The notes: generated from the letters alone by a model not told the origin. A DNA stretch of 64,000 nucleotides from Halorubrum ruber (GCF_018228765.1 NZ_CP073695.1:310001-374000); one strand, 5' to 3'. Counted from the stretch's first letter, positions 18,075 to 27,657 are shown. A program made the numbers and translations.

Positions 18075-18141
18075 GCTCGGAGGAGCGCGCGGCAGCGGTA
18101 AAAATCCGGTGGGTGGCGGCGACCGATTCCCGCGAACGGCC

Positions 18142-19056
18142 CTACGCGATCTTCTCGTACTGCTCGGAGAGCTTCTCGGCGGCCTCGTCGAGCAGCTCCG
18201 ACTCGTACTCGTCGAGGTCCCACTCGACGACCTCCTCGACGCCGTCGGACCCGAGCTTCGCGGGCACGCCGAGCGCGGTGTCGTCGTAGCCGTACTCGCC
18301 GTCAAGGACGACGGAGCAGGGGAGCACCTCGCCGGTGTCGTTGAGGATCGCCTCGACGGTGTGCGCGACGCCGGTGGCGGGCCCCCACTGCGTGGCGCCC
18401 TTCCGGCTGATCACATCCATCGCGGACTCCTGAAGGTCCGCGAGGATCTGCTCCTTCTCGTCGGCGTCGAAGCTCGGGTCGCGGCCGTCGACGCGCACCT
18501 TCGAGAAGACGGGCGCCTGCGCGTCGCCGTGCTCGCCGAGGATCGTCGCCTCAACGTTCTTCACGGGCGCGTCGAACCGCTCGGAGAGGACGTAGCGGAA
18601 GCGCGCGGAGTCGAGCCGGCCGCCGAAGCCGACCACCTTGTGCCGGTCGCGGTCGCCCGCCTCGTAGAGGTGGCGGTTGAGCAGGTCGACCGGGTTGGAG
18701 GTGGTGACGGTGACGAAGTCGTCGTTGTGTTCGGCGAGCGACGAGCCGATGTCCTCCATGATCGGCGCGTTGTCGCCGGCCAGATCGATCCGGGTCTGGC
18801 CCTCCTTGCGCGGGATTCCGGCCGTGATCACGACGACGTCCGAGCCGGCGGTGTCCTCGTACTCCCCCTGCCGGACGGTCGTGTTCGAGTCGTAGGCGAC
18901 GCCGTGGTTCGCGTCGGCCGCCTGCCCGATCGTCGTCTCGCGCTGGTCCGGGATGTCGACGAAGACGAGCTCGTCGACCACGTCGCGCAACGCGAGGTTG
19001 TAGCCGGCCGCGGCTCCGACGGTCCCCGCCGCACCGATAACGCTGACCTTTGTCAT
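18142..19056 (-). CDS. mdh: Malate dehydrogenase
   Basis: 304 aa, the size of the lactate-dehydrogenase-like MDH of haloarchaea. It has the NAD fold motif [36 protein letters not shown] with the substrate-binding Arg of the mobile loop, [12 protein letters not shown], and the catalytic His in [11 protein letters not shown]. It interconverts malate and oxaloacetate with NAD(H) in the TCA cycle. The surface is strongly acidic, as in the well-studied Haloarcula enzyme. It is transcribed alone, divergent from the next gene. Confidence 0.95.
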   Translation of the reverse strand: MTKVSVIGAAGTVGAAAGYNLALRDVVDELVFVDIPDQRETTIGQAADANHGVAYDSNTTVRQGEYEDTAGSDVVVITAGIPRKEGQTRIDLAGDNAPIMEDIGSSLAEHNDDFVTVTTSNPVDLLNRHLYEAGDRDRHKVVGFGGRLDSARFRYVLSERFDAPVKNVEATILGEHGDAQAPVFSKVRVDGRDPSFDADEKEQILADLQESAMDVISRKGATQWGPATGVAHTVEAILNDTGEVLPCSVVLDGEYGYDDTALGVPAKLGSDGVEEVVEWDLDEYESELLDEAAEKLSEQYEKIA

Positions 19057-19188
19057 ACCGTCTTGATCCGCGACCGGACGGCGAGTAAACGTTTCGGAAC
19101 CCCACGAACGTCCGTGCTGGTTCCGGCGCGTCGCTCCCGCCGAACCGTCGCGAAAACCCTAACTCCGGCGGCCGCTCACACCCATCCA

Positions 19189-19782
19189 GTGCCGACGTTC
19201 CGCTACCCGTGTCCCGGCTGTCGGACGACGAACAGCCTTCACGACGCCGACTGCGAGTTCGAGGGCGTGAGCTGGCCGACCGTCGAGAAGGCGTACACGG
19301 ACCTCCTGTCGGTGCTCTCCGCCGAGCCCGACGGCCTCACGGAGGCGGCGCTGCGGGACGCGATTCCGGCGGACTGGGGCGGGCTCCACAAGGCGGCGCT
19401 CGGCGCGCTTCAGCGCGATCAGCGCGTCATCGAGGACGGCGACCGCCTCCGCCTGCTCACCGCCGCGGAGTTCAAGGAGCGCGTCTCCGAGCCCACCCGC
19501 GAGCCGATGCGCACCGTCTACGAGCACGGCTCCGTCCCCGGCTGCCACGACAACGCCGTCTTCGCGATGGTGGCGTGGTACGAGATGGTCGGCCTCTCGT
19601 GGCCCGAGACCCGCGAGAACGTTATCGAATGGCTCCACGAGTCGGGCGCGTGGGACCGCGGCGGCTTCGAGGAGTCGACCCCCGAGGAGCTCGTCGACGC
19701 CAAGCGCCACGTGTACGACGAGGGATACGGCTGGAAGGAGAAGGGACAGGCCGCGAAGCGCGTCATCGAGCGGCACCTGTGA
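19189..19782 (+). CDS. Conserved haloarchaeal protein with N-terminal zinc ribbon
   Basis: 197 aa from a GTG start (PTFRYPCPGCRTTNSLHDADC). The first 25 residues hold CPGC and a later Cys, with HDADCEF nearby, which looks like a zinc ribbon. The rest is mainly helical, with a winged-helix-like pattern, DGLTEAALRDAIPADWGGLHKAALGALQRDQRVIED, then MRTVYEHGSVPGCHDNAVFAMVAWYEM. I do not know the family. A DNA- or RNA-binding role is possible from the ribbon plus helix-turn-helix pattern, but not shown. The start was set where the ribbon begins. Confidence 0.75.
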   Translation: MPTFRYPCPGCRTTNSLHDADCEFEGVSWPTVEKAYTDLLSVLSAEPDGLTEAALRDAIPADWGGLHKAALGALQRDQRVIEDGDRLRLLTAAEFKERVSEPTREPMRTVYEHGSVPGCHDNAVFAMVAWYEMVGLSWPETRENVIEWLHESGAWDRGGFEESTPEELVDAKRHVYDEGYGWKEKGQAAKRVIERHL

Positions 19783-19828
19783 CTCGCCGCGGCCGCCCGC
19801 TTAAGTCCCCGCGCGACCTCTCACTACC

Positions 19829-21259
19829 GTGACACACCCGGAAGCCGGTGCGGCGTCGAGCGCGGACGGTCTCGACGAGGTCGGCGCCGCCGACGCCGCG
19901 GACGCCGATACCTCCGACGGCGAGAGAGGGGCTGACCGACCCCCGGCCGTCGCCAACCCGCGCCGGGCGCTCGCGGTGGTGATCGGCGTCGTGTTCATCG
20001 ACCTGGTCGGCTTCGGGATCGTGATCCCCATCCTCCCCTTCTACGTCAGGTCCTTCGGCGTCAGCGACGCCTTCATCGGGCTGCTCGCGGCCTCGTACTC
20101 GCTCGCGCAGTTCCTCGCAGCGCCGACGCTCGGCCGGCTTTCCGATCGGATCGGGCGCCGCCCGGTCCTCCTCGCGTCGCTCGCGACCGCCGGCGTCGCG
20201 TGGGTGACGTTCGGCTACGCCGGGCCCGCAGGGGCACGGTTCGGCCCCGTCACGGCGCTGGCGACGCTGTTCGCCTCCCGCACGCTCGCGGGCGCCATGG
20301 GGGGCAACATCGCCGCCGCGCAGGCGTACGTCGCCGACATCACGCCGCGCGACCGACGGGCGGGCGCGCTCGGCCTCGTCGGCGCGTCGTTCGCGCTCGG
20401 GTTCGTCTTCGGGCCGGCGATCGGGGGCCTGCTCGCCGCCGACGCCGTCGTCGCCCGCGCCGACGCCCTCTTCCCGGCGTTCGTCCCGGCCACCGCTTAC
20501 TCCCTGCCGAGCTTCGCGGCGGCGGGGATGAGCTTCCTCGCGGTCCTCGTCGGGTTCGCCTTCTTGGAGGAGCCGACTCGGACGCGACCGACCGAGGACG
20601 CGGACGGGGGCCCGCCGCCCCGCCGGACGACCGCGATCGGGCAGTTCCGCGACGCGCTGGCCTCCGCGTCGCTCCGGCCGCTGACGGTCGCGTACTTCGT
20701 CGTCGCGGTCGCGTTCGCGGGCGTTCAGGTGATGTTCATCCCGTACGTCGCGGACGCGTTCGGCTACGACGCGACGAGCGCGGCGTTCCTCCTCACCTAC
20801 GTCGGCGTCCTCGGCGCGATCAATCAGGGCGTCCTCGTCGGGCGGCTCTCGCGGGTCGTCTCCTCGCGGACGCTCGTCGCCGCCGGGTCAGTCGTCCTCG
20901 CCGTCGCGCTCGTGGCCATCCCTGCGACCGGCCTCGTCGACCGCGTCGCCGGCGGCGTCGCTCTCGGCGGCCCGGGCTGGCTCACGCTCCCGCTGGTCGC
21001 GCTGCTCGCCGCGCTCGCGGCGCTCTCGCTCGGCAACGCCCTCGTCAACGTCTCGCTGGCGACGCTCGTCTCCGCGTCGGCCGACGACGCCGACCAGGGG
21101 GCCGCCTTCGGCGTGACGCAGGGCGCGTCGAGCCTCGGGCGCACTGTCGGCCCGCCGCTGATGGCGGTGCTGTATACGGTCGCCGTCGCGTCGCCGTTCC
21201 TGATCGGCGCGCTGCTGCTCGCGCCCGTGGCGGTCGCGTTCGCCCGGGCGGCCGACTGA
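19829..21259 (+). CDS. MFS transporter (multidrug/TetA-like)
   Basis: 476 aa from GTG. An acidic 45-residue N-tail precedes twelve hydrophobic segments. The MFS signature between helices 2 and 3, GRLSDRIGRRPVLLASL, and the helix-5 type stretch SFALGFVFGPAIGGLLA place it with drug:H+ antiporters such as TetA and multidrug exporters. It acts in the cytoplasmic membrane; the substrate cannot be told. It starts 46 bp after the zinc-ribbon gene and ends 65 bp before the kinase, all on one strand, so a shared transcript is possible. Confidence 0.88.
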   Translation: MTHPEAGAASSADGLDEVGAADAADADTSDGERGADRPPAVANPRRALAVVIGVVFIDLVGFGIVIPILPFYVRSFGVSDAFIGLLAASYSLAQFLAAPTLGRLSDRIGRRPVLLASLATAGVAWVTFGYAGPAGARFGPVTALATLFASRTLAGAMGGNIAAAQAYVADITPRDRRAGALGLVGASFALGFVFGPAIGGLLAADAVVARADALFPAFVPATAYSLPSFAAAGMSFLAVLVGFAFLEEPTRTRPTEDADGGPPPRRTTAIGQFRDALASASLRPLTVAYFVVAVAFAGVQVMFIPYVADAFGYDATSAAFLLTYVGVLGAINQGVLVGRLSRVVSSRTLVAAGSVVLAVALVAIPATGLVDRVAGGVALGGPGWLTLPLVALLAALAALSLGNALVNVSLATLVSASADDADQGAAFGVTQGASSLGRTVGPPLMAVLYTVAVASPFLIGALLLAPVAVAFARAAD

Positions 21260-21324
21260 GCGCGGGCGGACGCCGCCGCCGCCCGCGACAGTTTTACCTC
21301 GCGGCTCGCCTTCGGGACCGACAC

Positions 21325-23172
21325 ATGTTCGACGCCGTCCCCGCGTGGCCGGTCGTCGGTTCGTTCGCGGGCGGCGCGGGCGCGGTCCTGCTCGCGTGGG
21401 CGATCCGCGAACGCCGCGGTCGCCCCGGAGTCGACTGGTTCCTCGCGGTGTTCGCCGCGCAGGCGACGTGGTGTTTCGCCTACGGGACCGGGCTGCTCGT
21501 GGCCGACCCGGCCCTCCGTGCCCTGCTCGAAACGGCGACGTGGCTCGGCGTCATCTGGACCGGCGTGGCCTTTCTGGGGTTCGCCTTAGAGTACACCGGT
21601 CGGAGCGACGTCGTCCGCGGTCGCCTGTTCGCGACGATCGTCGGCTTCGGCCTCCTCTCGACGCTCCTGCTGGTCACGAACTCCCTCCACGGCGCCTTCT
21701 GGACCGACTTCGGACGCGACCCGGTCTTCGGCGTCGAGACCGTCTCCTACGCGCTCGGGCCGTGGGCGTACCTCACCGTCGCCGCGGAGACCGTCCTCGT
21801 CGCCAGTGCGGTGTTCCTCCTCGTCGACACCCTCCTGAGCTACGGGCCCCTCTACCGCCGGGAGAGCGCCGCGGTCGCGCTGAGCCCCATCCCGCCGGGG
21901 TTCGCCTTGGTCGCGTGGGCGCTGGCGCTCGGCCCGGTCCCCCAGCTCCAGCTCGCGCCGATCATGTTCGTCCCGCACGTCCTGCTCGACGCGTACGCGT
22001 TCAATCGGGCGGAGATGTTCGACCGGAACCCGACGACCAGCCGCGCCGCCGAGCGCACCGCCATCGACGACCTGCGGGACCCCATCGTCGCGCTCGGGCT
22101 GGACCACCGCGTCGTCCGGCTCAACCCCGCCGCCGAGGCGATCCTCGGCGTCGACGCCGAGACCGCCCGCGACCGCCCGCTCGCCAACTTCCTCGACCTG
22201 CCGGTCGGGCTCGACGAGAGAGAGACGGGGGCGTCGGACGGGGACGACTCCGGCGACCCCGCTGATCCCGGCTCCGACGAGAGCGTTTCCCGCGAGACGG
22301 TCGAAATCGACGCCGCCGACGGCGCCGGCCGCCGCACGTACGCGGTGTCCGTCTCCCGGCTGACCGACCCAAACGAGACGCACGTCGGCTATACCGTCGT
22401 CCTCTCCGACGTCACCGAGCGCGAGCGCCGCCGCCAGCAGTTGGAGGTGCTCAACCGAATCCTCCGCCACAACCTCCGAAATGACGCCGGGGTCGTCCAC
22501 GGCTACGGTGAGATCCTCCGCGACCGCCTCGACGACCCGGAGCTGGTCCGGATGGCCGACGCCGTCGAGCGCCGCGCGGGTGCGTTGGCCGCGCTCGGCG
22601 AGAAGGCCGGCACCGTCGAGCGGCTGCTCGCCGAGACCGACCCCGAGCCGACGGACGTCCGCGAGCTCGTTGACTCGATCGTCTCGGACGCCCGCGAGCG
22701 CGACGACGCGGCGACGGTCGAGCTCGACGTCGAGGACGCGGCGGCGACCGACGGCGGCGGAGAGGTCGACTGGACCACGCGCGTCAGGCCGGACGCGCTC
22801 CGCGCGGTCGTCGAGAACACCGTGGAGAACGCCGTCGACCACCACGACGGCGAGGGCGTCGAGCGCGAGGACGGCGGGACGTGGGTGCGCGCGTCGCTCC
22901 GCCGGGAGGGCGCCCGGGGCGACGGCGGTGCGGCCGCCGACGGCGACGCCCGCTACGTCCTCACCGTCGAGGACGACGGCCCTGGCATCCCGGACCACGA
23001 GGTCGAGGCGGTCGAGTCCGGACGCGAGACCGCCCTCGAACACGGGTCGGGGCTCGGGCTGTGGGTCGTCGCGTGGGGCGCCGCCGCGGTCGGCGCCGAC
23101 GTGGAGTACGCGGACCGGGGGCCGCGCGGAACGCGGGTGACGGTGTCGGTTCCGGTGGTCGCAGCTGAGTGA
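21325..23172 (+). CDS. Membrane histidine kinase with 7TM, PAS and HATPase domains
   Basis: 615 aa with the same plan as the kinase at 2.7-4.5 kb: about seven membrane segments (1-220), a PAS domain (about 235-365, DLRDPIVALGLDHRVVRLNP), an H-box RILRHNLRND with His382, and the ATPase N-box VVENTVENAVDHHDG, DDGPGIPDHE and GSGLGLWV. The HNLRND H-box is the common haloarchaeal variant. The ATG is where the first hydrophobic helix begins. No response regulator is adjacent. It converges on pcn. Confidence 0.9.
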   Translation: MFDAVPAWPVVGSFAGGAGAVLLAWAIRERRGRPGVDWFLAVFAAQATWCFAYGTGLLVADPALRALLETATWLGVIWTGVAFLGFALEYTGRSDVVRGRLFATIVGFGLLSTLLLVTNSLHGAFWTDFGRDPVFGVETVSYALGPWAYLTVAAETVLVASAVFLLVDTLLSYGPLYRRESAAVALSPIPPGFALVAWALALGPVPQLQLAPIMFVPHVLLDAYAFNRAEMFDRNPTTSRAAERTAIDDLRDPIVALGLDHRVVRLNPAAEAILGVDAETARDRPLANFLDLPVGLDERETGASDGDDSGDPADPGSDESVSRETVEIDAADGAGRRTYAVSVSRLTDPNETHVGYTVVLSDVTERERRRQQLEVLNRILRHNLRNDAGVVHGYGEILRDRLDDPELVRMADAVERRAGALAALGEKAGTVERLLAETDPEPTDVRELVDSIVSDARERDDAATVELDVEDAAATDGGGEVDWTTRVRPDALRAVVENTVENAVDHHDGEGVEREDGGTWVRASLRREGARGDGGAAADGDARYVLTVEDDGPGIPDHEVEAVESGRETALEHGSGLGLWVVAWGAAAVGADVEYADRGPRGTRVTVSVPVVAAE

Positions 23173-23179
23173 GGCGAGC

Positions 23180-23190
23180 AAAAATAAAAT
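23180..23190 (-). terminator. T-rich terminator downstream of pcn
   Basis: On the minus strand the sequence reads TATTTTATTTTTGC about 35-45 bp past the pcn stop. Runs of T are sufficient archaeal termination signals, and this is the only T-rich tract in this very GC-rich stretch. It also lies just after the stop of the convergent kinase. Confidence 0.5.
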
Positions 23191-23225
23191 AGTCGACACC
23201 TACGAAAACAGCGAATTCGGACGTT

Positions 23226-23969
23226 TCAGTCGCTCTGAATTCGGGGGGCTAACATAAATGTCACATTTCCAAGGCCCTCTGCGAAGCCGTAGTGGAGCTT
23301 GACGGGGAACTCCTCGCCGAGCTCGACGGTGACCTCGGCGTCGGAGGGGATCGCCTTGTTCATGTCCTTCAGGTAGTCGAGGCTGAACAGCGAGTCGGCG
23401 GGGCCGGCGGTGAGCGCGATGAGGTCCTCGCGGTCGAGCTTGAGGTTGACGTCGTCGGTGTCGCCCTCGGCCTCGATGAAGAACGCCTCGTCGGTCTCGT
23501 CGACGCGGAGGCGGATGTGGTCGGAGACCATGTCGGCGGCCTTGATCCCGCGGTCGAGCTGGGCGCCCTCGACGACGATCTCGGAGGCGAGGTCGAGGTC
23601 CGGGATGTCCGGCTCCTGGCGGATCGAGTCGGGGTCGATGAGCGCGAGGGTGTACGAGAGGCCGTCGATCTCGATGTGGAGCTTGCGGGTCTCCTCGTCG
23701 AGTTCGAGGTGGATCAGGTCGCCGGAGTTGGCCATGCCGGCGATGTCCTCCAAGCGGGCGAGGTTGACGCCGATGACGCCGCCGTCGGCGTCGTACGACT
23801 CGAACGCGGCCGCCTCCAGCGTGAGGTCGACCATGCCGACGTTGGCGGGGTCGACGGCCCGGATCGAGAGCTCCTCCTCGTTCAGGCGGATCTTACACTC
23901 GTCGACCAACACGCTCACCGAATCGAGCGCGTCCTGAAACGTCGACGCGCCCACGATGGCCTTGAACAT
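23226..23969 (-). CDS. pcn: DNA polymerase sliding clamp (PCNA)
   Basis: 247 aa, starting [17 protein letters not shown], the standard length of archaeal PCNA. It has the interdomain loop region [15 protein letters not shown], conserved [13 protein letters not shown] near residue 37 and a C-terminal clamp end [13 protein letters not shown]. Three copies would form a ring around DNA that tethers polymerase, Fen1, ligase and RFC. It is strongly acidic outside. A CGTATATG-like stretch lies just upstream of the ATG. It is transcribed alone. Confidence 0.96.
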   Translation of the reverse strand: MFKAIVGASTFQDALDSVSVLVDECKIRLNEEELSIRAVDPANVGMVDLTLEAAAFESYDADGGVIGVNLARLEDIAGMANSGDLIHLELDEETRKLHIEIDGLSYTLALIDPDSIRQEPDIPDLDLASEIVVEGAQLDRGIKAADMVSDHIRLRVDETDEAFFIEAEGDTDDVNLKLDREDLIALTAGPADSLFSLDYLKDMNKAIPSDAEVTVELGEEFPVKLHYGFAEGLGNVTFMLAPRIQSD

Positions 23970-24030
23970 ATACGTTCAGCTTGGGCGGTATCACCTAAAA
24001 AGGCACCCGATCGGAGCGGCGACCGGCCGC

Positions 24031-24396
24031 TCACAGCGACCGGATGAGACGGGCGACGACGACCGCGAGCGTGACGACGGTCCGCCACAGTCGGAGCCGT
24101 TCGAGCCGGTATTCGCGTGCGTCGGGGTCGACCGAGTCGTCGCCCTCGCCGTCCGGTTCGCGGTCGCGTTCGCAGGCCGCGTCACCGTCGGGTCGGTCGG
24201 GCGGCGGGTCGGTGGCTCGGTCCGGTTCCTCCCGAGGCCCCCGGTCGGATGCGTCGCGGTCGGTCCCGTCGTAGCTCGGCGGTCCCTCGCGGTCGGCCGC
24301 GTCGCACTCGGTCAGCTTCGGTTCGGCGTCGGTGTACTCGGTCAGCTTCGGTTCGGCGTCGGTGCGCTCGGTCGCCGGCAGTGGCTCGTCGATCAT
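24031..24396 (-). CDS. Acidic repeat-containing hypothetical protein with C-terminal hydrophobic tail
   Basis: 121 aa, composed largely of Asp, Glu, Pro and Arg. It has a tandem 10-residue repeat TDAEPKLTEY / TDAEPKLTEC near the start and a C-terminal segment LRLWRTVVTLAVVVARLI that could be a short membrane anchor or amphipathic helix. There is no known domain. A TTTATAAAT box near 24440-24448 lies about 47 bp before the ATG, giving a short leader, which supports expression. It could still be a chance frame in GC-rich DNA, but the tail and promoter favour a gene. Confidence 0.5.
   Translation of the reverse strand: MIDEPLPATERTDAEPKLTEYTDAEPKLTECDAADREGPPSYDGTDRDASDRGPREEPDRATDPPPDRPDGDAACERDREPDGEGDDSVDPDAREYRLERLRLWRTVVTLAVVVARLIRSL
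24306..24365. repeat. Two exact 30-bp tandem units
   Basis: The 30-bp unit beginning ACTCGGTCAGCTTCGG occurs twice in a row without mismatch, followed by a decayed third start (GCGCTCGGTCG). It encodes the 10-residue repeat of the acidic protein on the minus strand and keeps its frame. Confidence 0.85.
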
Positions 24397-24533
24397 GTGG
24401 GCTCTCGGCCGCGATAGGCCGTACGCGATGATACGAGGTTAATTTATAAATAAACGAGCCGAACGCAAGGCGAAACTGAAACTCGTGCGAGCGGGCGGGT
24501 CCCTCACCGGCCGCCGCCCGTCGTTCGTCTCCC

Positions 24534-25943
24534 TCAGATCAGGGGCTCGACGAGCTCGCGCCCCTCTGCGAGCAGGTCGTCGACGGCGGCCTCGGAGTCG
24601 GCCTCGGCGTACACCCGGAGCTTCGGCTCGGTGCCCGAGGGGCGGACGAGCAGCCACGAGCCGCTTTCCAATAGGAGCTTGAACCCGTCGAGGGTGACGA
24701 CCTTCGCGACGGGGGAGCCGCAGACGGACTCCGGAATGTGGTCTTCGAGCTCGTCGAGGACGCCTTCCTTCCGGTCGTCGGGGCAGTCGAGCGACACCTT
24801 CCCGGCCGCGATGCGCCCGTGCTCGTTGAGCAGGCGGTCGACGCGCGCGTCGAACGGCTCGGCGGCGTGGGTCGCGGCCGCGAGCAGCGCCATCAGCACG
24901 CCGTCCTTCTCGCGGACGTGGCCGCGGAGGGTGAACCCGCCCGACTCCTCGCCGCCGAACAGCGCGTCGTGTTCGCCCATCGCCTCGGCGACCCACTTGA
25001 AGCCGACCGGCGTCTCGTACACGTCTTCGCCGTGCGCCTCCGCGATGCGGTCGACGAGGAACGTCGTCGAGACGGTGCGGACCGCGGGCCCCGAGTCGGT
25101 CTCTAGGAGGCGGTCGTAGCAGGCGGCGTAGAAGAGGTTCGCGTCGAGGACGCCGCGCTCGGGCGTGACGACCGCGATCCGATCGGCGTCGCCGTCGTTC
25201 GCGATTCCGAGGTCGACGTCGCTGTCAGGGTTCGTGACGCGCTCGGCGAGCGCTTCGAGGTGTTCGGCCGACGGCTCGGGAGAGTCGCCGCCGAAGGTCA
25301 CGTCGCGCTCGCAGCGCAGGCGGACGACCTCCGCGCCGGCCGACTCCAGCAGCGCGTCAGTGACGCCGCGCCCGCTCCCGTGCATCGCGTCGTACGCGAC
25401 CGTGAGCCCGGAGAGGTCGAGCGCGTCGCCGGTGCCGGGGGCGGCGACGCGCCCCACGAGGTCGCGGGCGGCGTCCGCGTGGTCGCTCACGAGGTCGACG
25501 CGTTCGATCTCGCCGCGCTCGGCCTCGGGCAGGAGGTCCGGCTCCGCGAGGCGGTCGACGACGTCCTCGGTGACGTCCGGGAGTGCGGGCGCGCCGTCGT
25601 GCGGGATGAACTTCACGCCGTTGTACTCGGGCGGGTTGTGCGAGGCCGTGACCATACACGCGCCGGCGAGTCCGCGATCGACGATGGCGTACGCGATGAC
25701 GGGCGTCGGCGCGTCGCGCTCGGGGAGGAGTACGTCGAAGCCGTTGCCGGCGAGCACCTCGGCGAGGCTCTCTGCGAACCCCTCCGAGGTCTCGCGGGCG
25801 TCGTACCCCACGGCGACCGGTTCGTCGTGGCCCGCCGCGTCGAGGTGGTCCGCGACCGCCTGTCCGACGATCCGCACGCGCTCGTCGGTGAAGGTGTCGA
25901 GCGTCGCCCGCCAGCCGTCCGTGCCGAAGGAGATCTGATCCAT
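24534..25943 (-). CDS. Phosphoglucomutase/phosphomannomutase family protein
   Basis: 469 aa starting MDQISFGTDGWRAT. It has the phospho-serine loop TASHNPPEYNG, the metal-binding DGDADRIAVV, the sugar-binding loop GGEESGGFTLRG and the phosphate-binding RPSGTEPKLRVY: the complete four-domain alpha-D-phosphohexomutase set. It interconverts hexose 1- and 6-phosphates for glycan precursors; glucose versus mannose preference is not readable. The start is the ATG immediately before the FGTDGWR motif. A CATTATT element about 25 bp upstream may be its promoter. Element C points toward it from 78 bp upstream. Confidence 0.93.
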   Translation of the reverse strand: MDQISFGTDGWRATLDTFTDERVRIVGQAVADHLDAAGHDEPVAVGYDARETSEGFAESLAEVLAGNGFDVLLPERDAPTPVIAYAIVDRGLAGACMVTASHNPPEYNGVKFIPHDGAPALPDVTEDVVDRLAEPDLLPEAERGEIERVDLVSDHADAARDLVGRVAAPGTGDALDLSGLTVAYDAMHGSGRGVTDALLESAGAEVVRLRCERDVTFGGDSPEPSAEHLEALAERVTNPDSDVDLGIANDGDADRIAVVTPERGVLDANLFYAACYDRLLETDSGPAVRTVSTTFLVDRIAEAHGEDVYETPVGFKWVAEAMGEHDALFGGEESGGFTLRGHVREKDGVLMALLAAATHAAEPFDARVDRLLNEHGRIAAGKVSLDCPDDRKEGVLDELEDHIPESVCGSPVAKVVTLDGFKLLLESGSWLLVRPSGTEPKLRVYAEADSEAAVDDLLAEGRELVEPLI

Positions 25944-26020
25944 GTCGCCCACGTCGGCGGCGGGGACAATAATGCCCGGTGTCGCTCGCGAGGCTTGCGC
26001 GGCCAAATCGATAGCGGCTG

Positions 26021-26374
26021 TTTATAAATCAACTGCGGTGGCGCGTGCCGGTGAGCGCCCGAAGGGCGCGAATCGCACGCGCGAGGGAGTCGGCCGACCA
26101 CAGGGAGGCCGACGAGGCTGGGGAGGTGTGAGGTGCTGTGCGGTCGCGGGGCGGGACTCAAAGGGGCAGTCGGGAGGACGCCGTAGGCGACGTAAGCACC
26201 GCAACGAGGAAGCGAACGAAGTGAGCGACCGAGTGAGGAGCGCAGCGAGCGTACGGCGTCCTCCCGACTGGGGCTTTGGAGGTAGTCGCCGTCGATCAGG
26301 AGGTGTCAGCGTATAGCCGAGCGGCTGGGGCTTTGGCGGTGTTCGCCGTCGATCTCTGGTCTCCCGCTTATAAA
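26021..26374 (-). repeat. Covarying multi-stem element, copy C
   Basis: Sense strand is minus. The promoter box CTTATAAA (26367-26374) precedes a start box by 27 nt. A second TATA-like box, GCTATACG, again lies 27 nt before a second start box. A degenerate third unit (CGACTGGGATTTAAA, about 26379) lies outside. Stem I is TACGGCGTCCTCCCGACTG (26252-26270) with CAGTCGGGAGGACGCCGTA (26167-26185). Stem II is GTCGGCC/GGCCGAC and the stem III tip is GCGCCC/GGGCGC with a cUUCGg loop. It ends at TTTATAAA (26021-26028). It fills most of the 558-bp gap before the FMN reductase gene. Confidence 0.88.
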
Positions 26375-26472
26375 CAATCGACTGGGATTTAAAAATACGA
26401 AACGCTCCCCAGCGCCGCTGACGAACCGCCGCCGATCAGAACTTCGTACCCGGACCGCTTCGATCGCCTCCG

Positions 26473-26481
26473 TTTTTATTA
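26473..26481 (+). promoter_or_regulatory. TATA box for the FMN reductase gene
   Basis: TTTTTATTA is centred about 25 bp before the ATG at 26502, the standard distance for a leaderless haloarchaeal message. Confidence 0.55.
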
Positions 26482-26501
26482 CTCGCCCCCGAACCCGGAT
26501 T

Positions 26502-27080
26502 ATGACCCGAATCGTCGCCGTCTCCGGCAGTCGGAGCGCGGACAGCACCACCCGGGCCGCGCTCCGCGTCGCGCTCGGCGCCGCGGCCGACGCCGGCGCG
26601 GAGACCGACCTGATCGACCTCGCCGCCGTCGACCTCCCGCTGTACCACCCCGACGAGGGCGCGCAGGGCGACAGCGAGGCGCTGAAGCGCCGCGTCCGCG
26701 AGGCCGACGGCGTCCTCGCGGGCACGCCCGTCTACCGCGGCTCCTACTCGTCGACGTTCAAGAACTTCCACGACTTCTGCGGCTCCGACGAGTACGAGAA
26801 CACCGCGGTCGGCCTCCTCGCGACAGCGGGCGGCGGCTCCTACGGCGGCACGCTCGAACACCTCCGCTCGACGTTCCGGAACGTCCACGCGTGGACCGTC
26901 CCCCACGAGGTCGGTATCCAGGGCGCCTCGTCGAAGGTCGAGACGGGCGCGGCCGCTGCCACCTCAGACGGCGGGCCGCGGATCACCGACGACGACCTCC
27001 GCCGCCGCACCGAGCGGCTCGGGCGAGTCGTCCTCGAACACGCCGAGCGGCTGCGGGAACGCCCGGCGACGGACGCGTGA
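26502..27080 (+). CDS. NAD(P)H-dependent FMN reductase
   Basis: 192 aa flavodoxin-like fold. It has the FMN phosphate loop SGSRSADSTTR at residue 8, the family motif GTPVYRGSYSSTFKNFHDF and a GGGSYGGT loop binding the isoalloxazine ring. Relatives (SsuE, chromate or quinone reductases) pass electrons from NAD(P)H to FMN or to small acceptors. It is leaderless from the TATA box at 26473. Its last codons lie in a 21-bp tandem repeat that continues past the stop. The rhodanese gene follows 103 bp later. Confidence 0.88.
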   Translation: MTRIVAVSGSRSADSTTRAALRVALGAAADAGAETDLIDLAAVDLPLYHPDEGAQGDSEALKRRVREADGVLAGTPVYRGSYSSTFKNFHDFCGSDEYENTAVGLLATAGGGSYGGTLEHLRSTFRNVHAWTVPHEVGIQGASSKVETGAAAATSDGGPRITDDDLRRRTERLGRVVLEHAERLRERPATDA

Positions 27081-27126
27081 CGGCCGGCGACGGACGCGTG
27101 ACGGCCGGCGACGGACGCGTGATCGC
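27064..27126. repeat. Three 21-bp tandem units across a stop codon
   Basis: The unit CGGCGACGGACGCGTGACGGC repeats at a 21-bp period (GGACGCG at 27071, 27092 and 27113). The first copy holds the TGA of the FMN reductase gene, so the later copies are untranslated downstream sequence. It looks like replication slippage at a gene end. Confidence 0.85.
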
Positions 27127-27183
27127 CGCCACCGACGCGCCGCACCCGGCAGGGATTTCCCCCGCGAGACCGACCCTCCGCCG

Positions 27184-27555
27184 ATGAGTCGCATCCGCCC
27201 GGCCGAACTGGACGAGCGCCTCGGCACCGACGACGAGCCGTTCCTGCTGGACATCCGCCCCGAGGCGGACTTCGAGGCCGGCGCGATCGACGGGAGCCGG
27301 AACGTGCCGGTGTACGACGAACTCCGCGGCGGCGACGACGCCGCGCTCCGCCGGCGGCTCGACGAGGTCCCCGACGACCGCGAGGTCGTCACCGTCTGTA
27401 AGATGGGGATCGTCGCCAAGCGCGCGACTCGCGTGCTCGACGACGCGGGCTACGAGGCGGCGACGCTCTCCGGCGGGATGAGCGGCTGGAACGGGTACGA
27501 GCGGGGATCGCTCGGCTACAAGATTCGGTCGCTGTGGTGGCGGCTCCGAGGGTGA
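27184..27555 (+). CDS. Single-domain rhodanese-like protein
   Basis: 123 aa. It holds the rhodanese framework LLDIRPEADFEAGAIDGSRN and the active-site loop VCKMGIVAKRA, whose Cys would carry a persulfide, ending GGMSGWNGY. Such proteins transfer sulfane sulfur to acceptors such as tRNA thiolation or Fe-S systems. The six-residue loop is the sulfurtransferase type and not the longer phosphatase type. It is soluble. No sulfur-carrier gene is adjacent. Confidence 0.88.
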   Translation: MSRIRPAELDERLGTDDEPFLLDIRPEADFEAGAIDGSRNVPVYDELRGGDDAALRRRLDEVPDDREVVTVCKMGIVAKRATRVLDDAGYEAATLSGGMSGWNGYERGSLGYKIRSLWWRLRG

Positions 27556-27657
27556 CGGCCGGCCGCGCGGAACCGGGGCAGTCGGGGGCCGCGACCCGCC
27601 GGGCTTTTGCCCGGCTCCCGTCTACGGCCCCCATGACCGAACCGGGTGACGACGACC

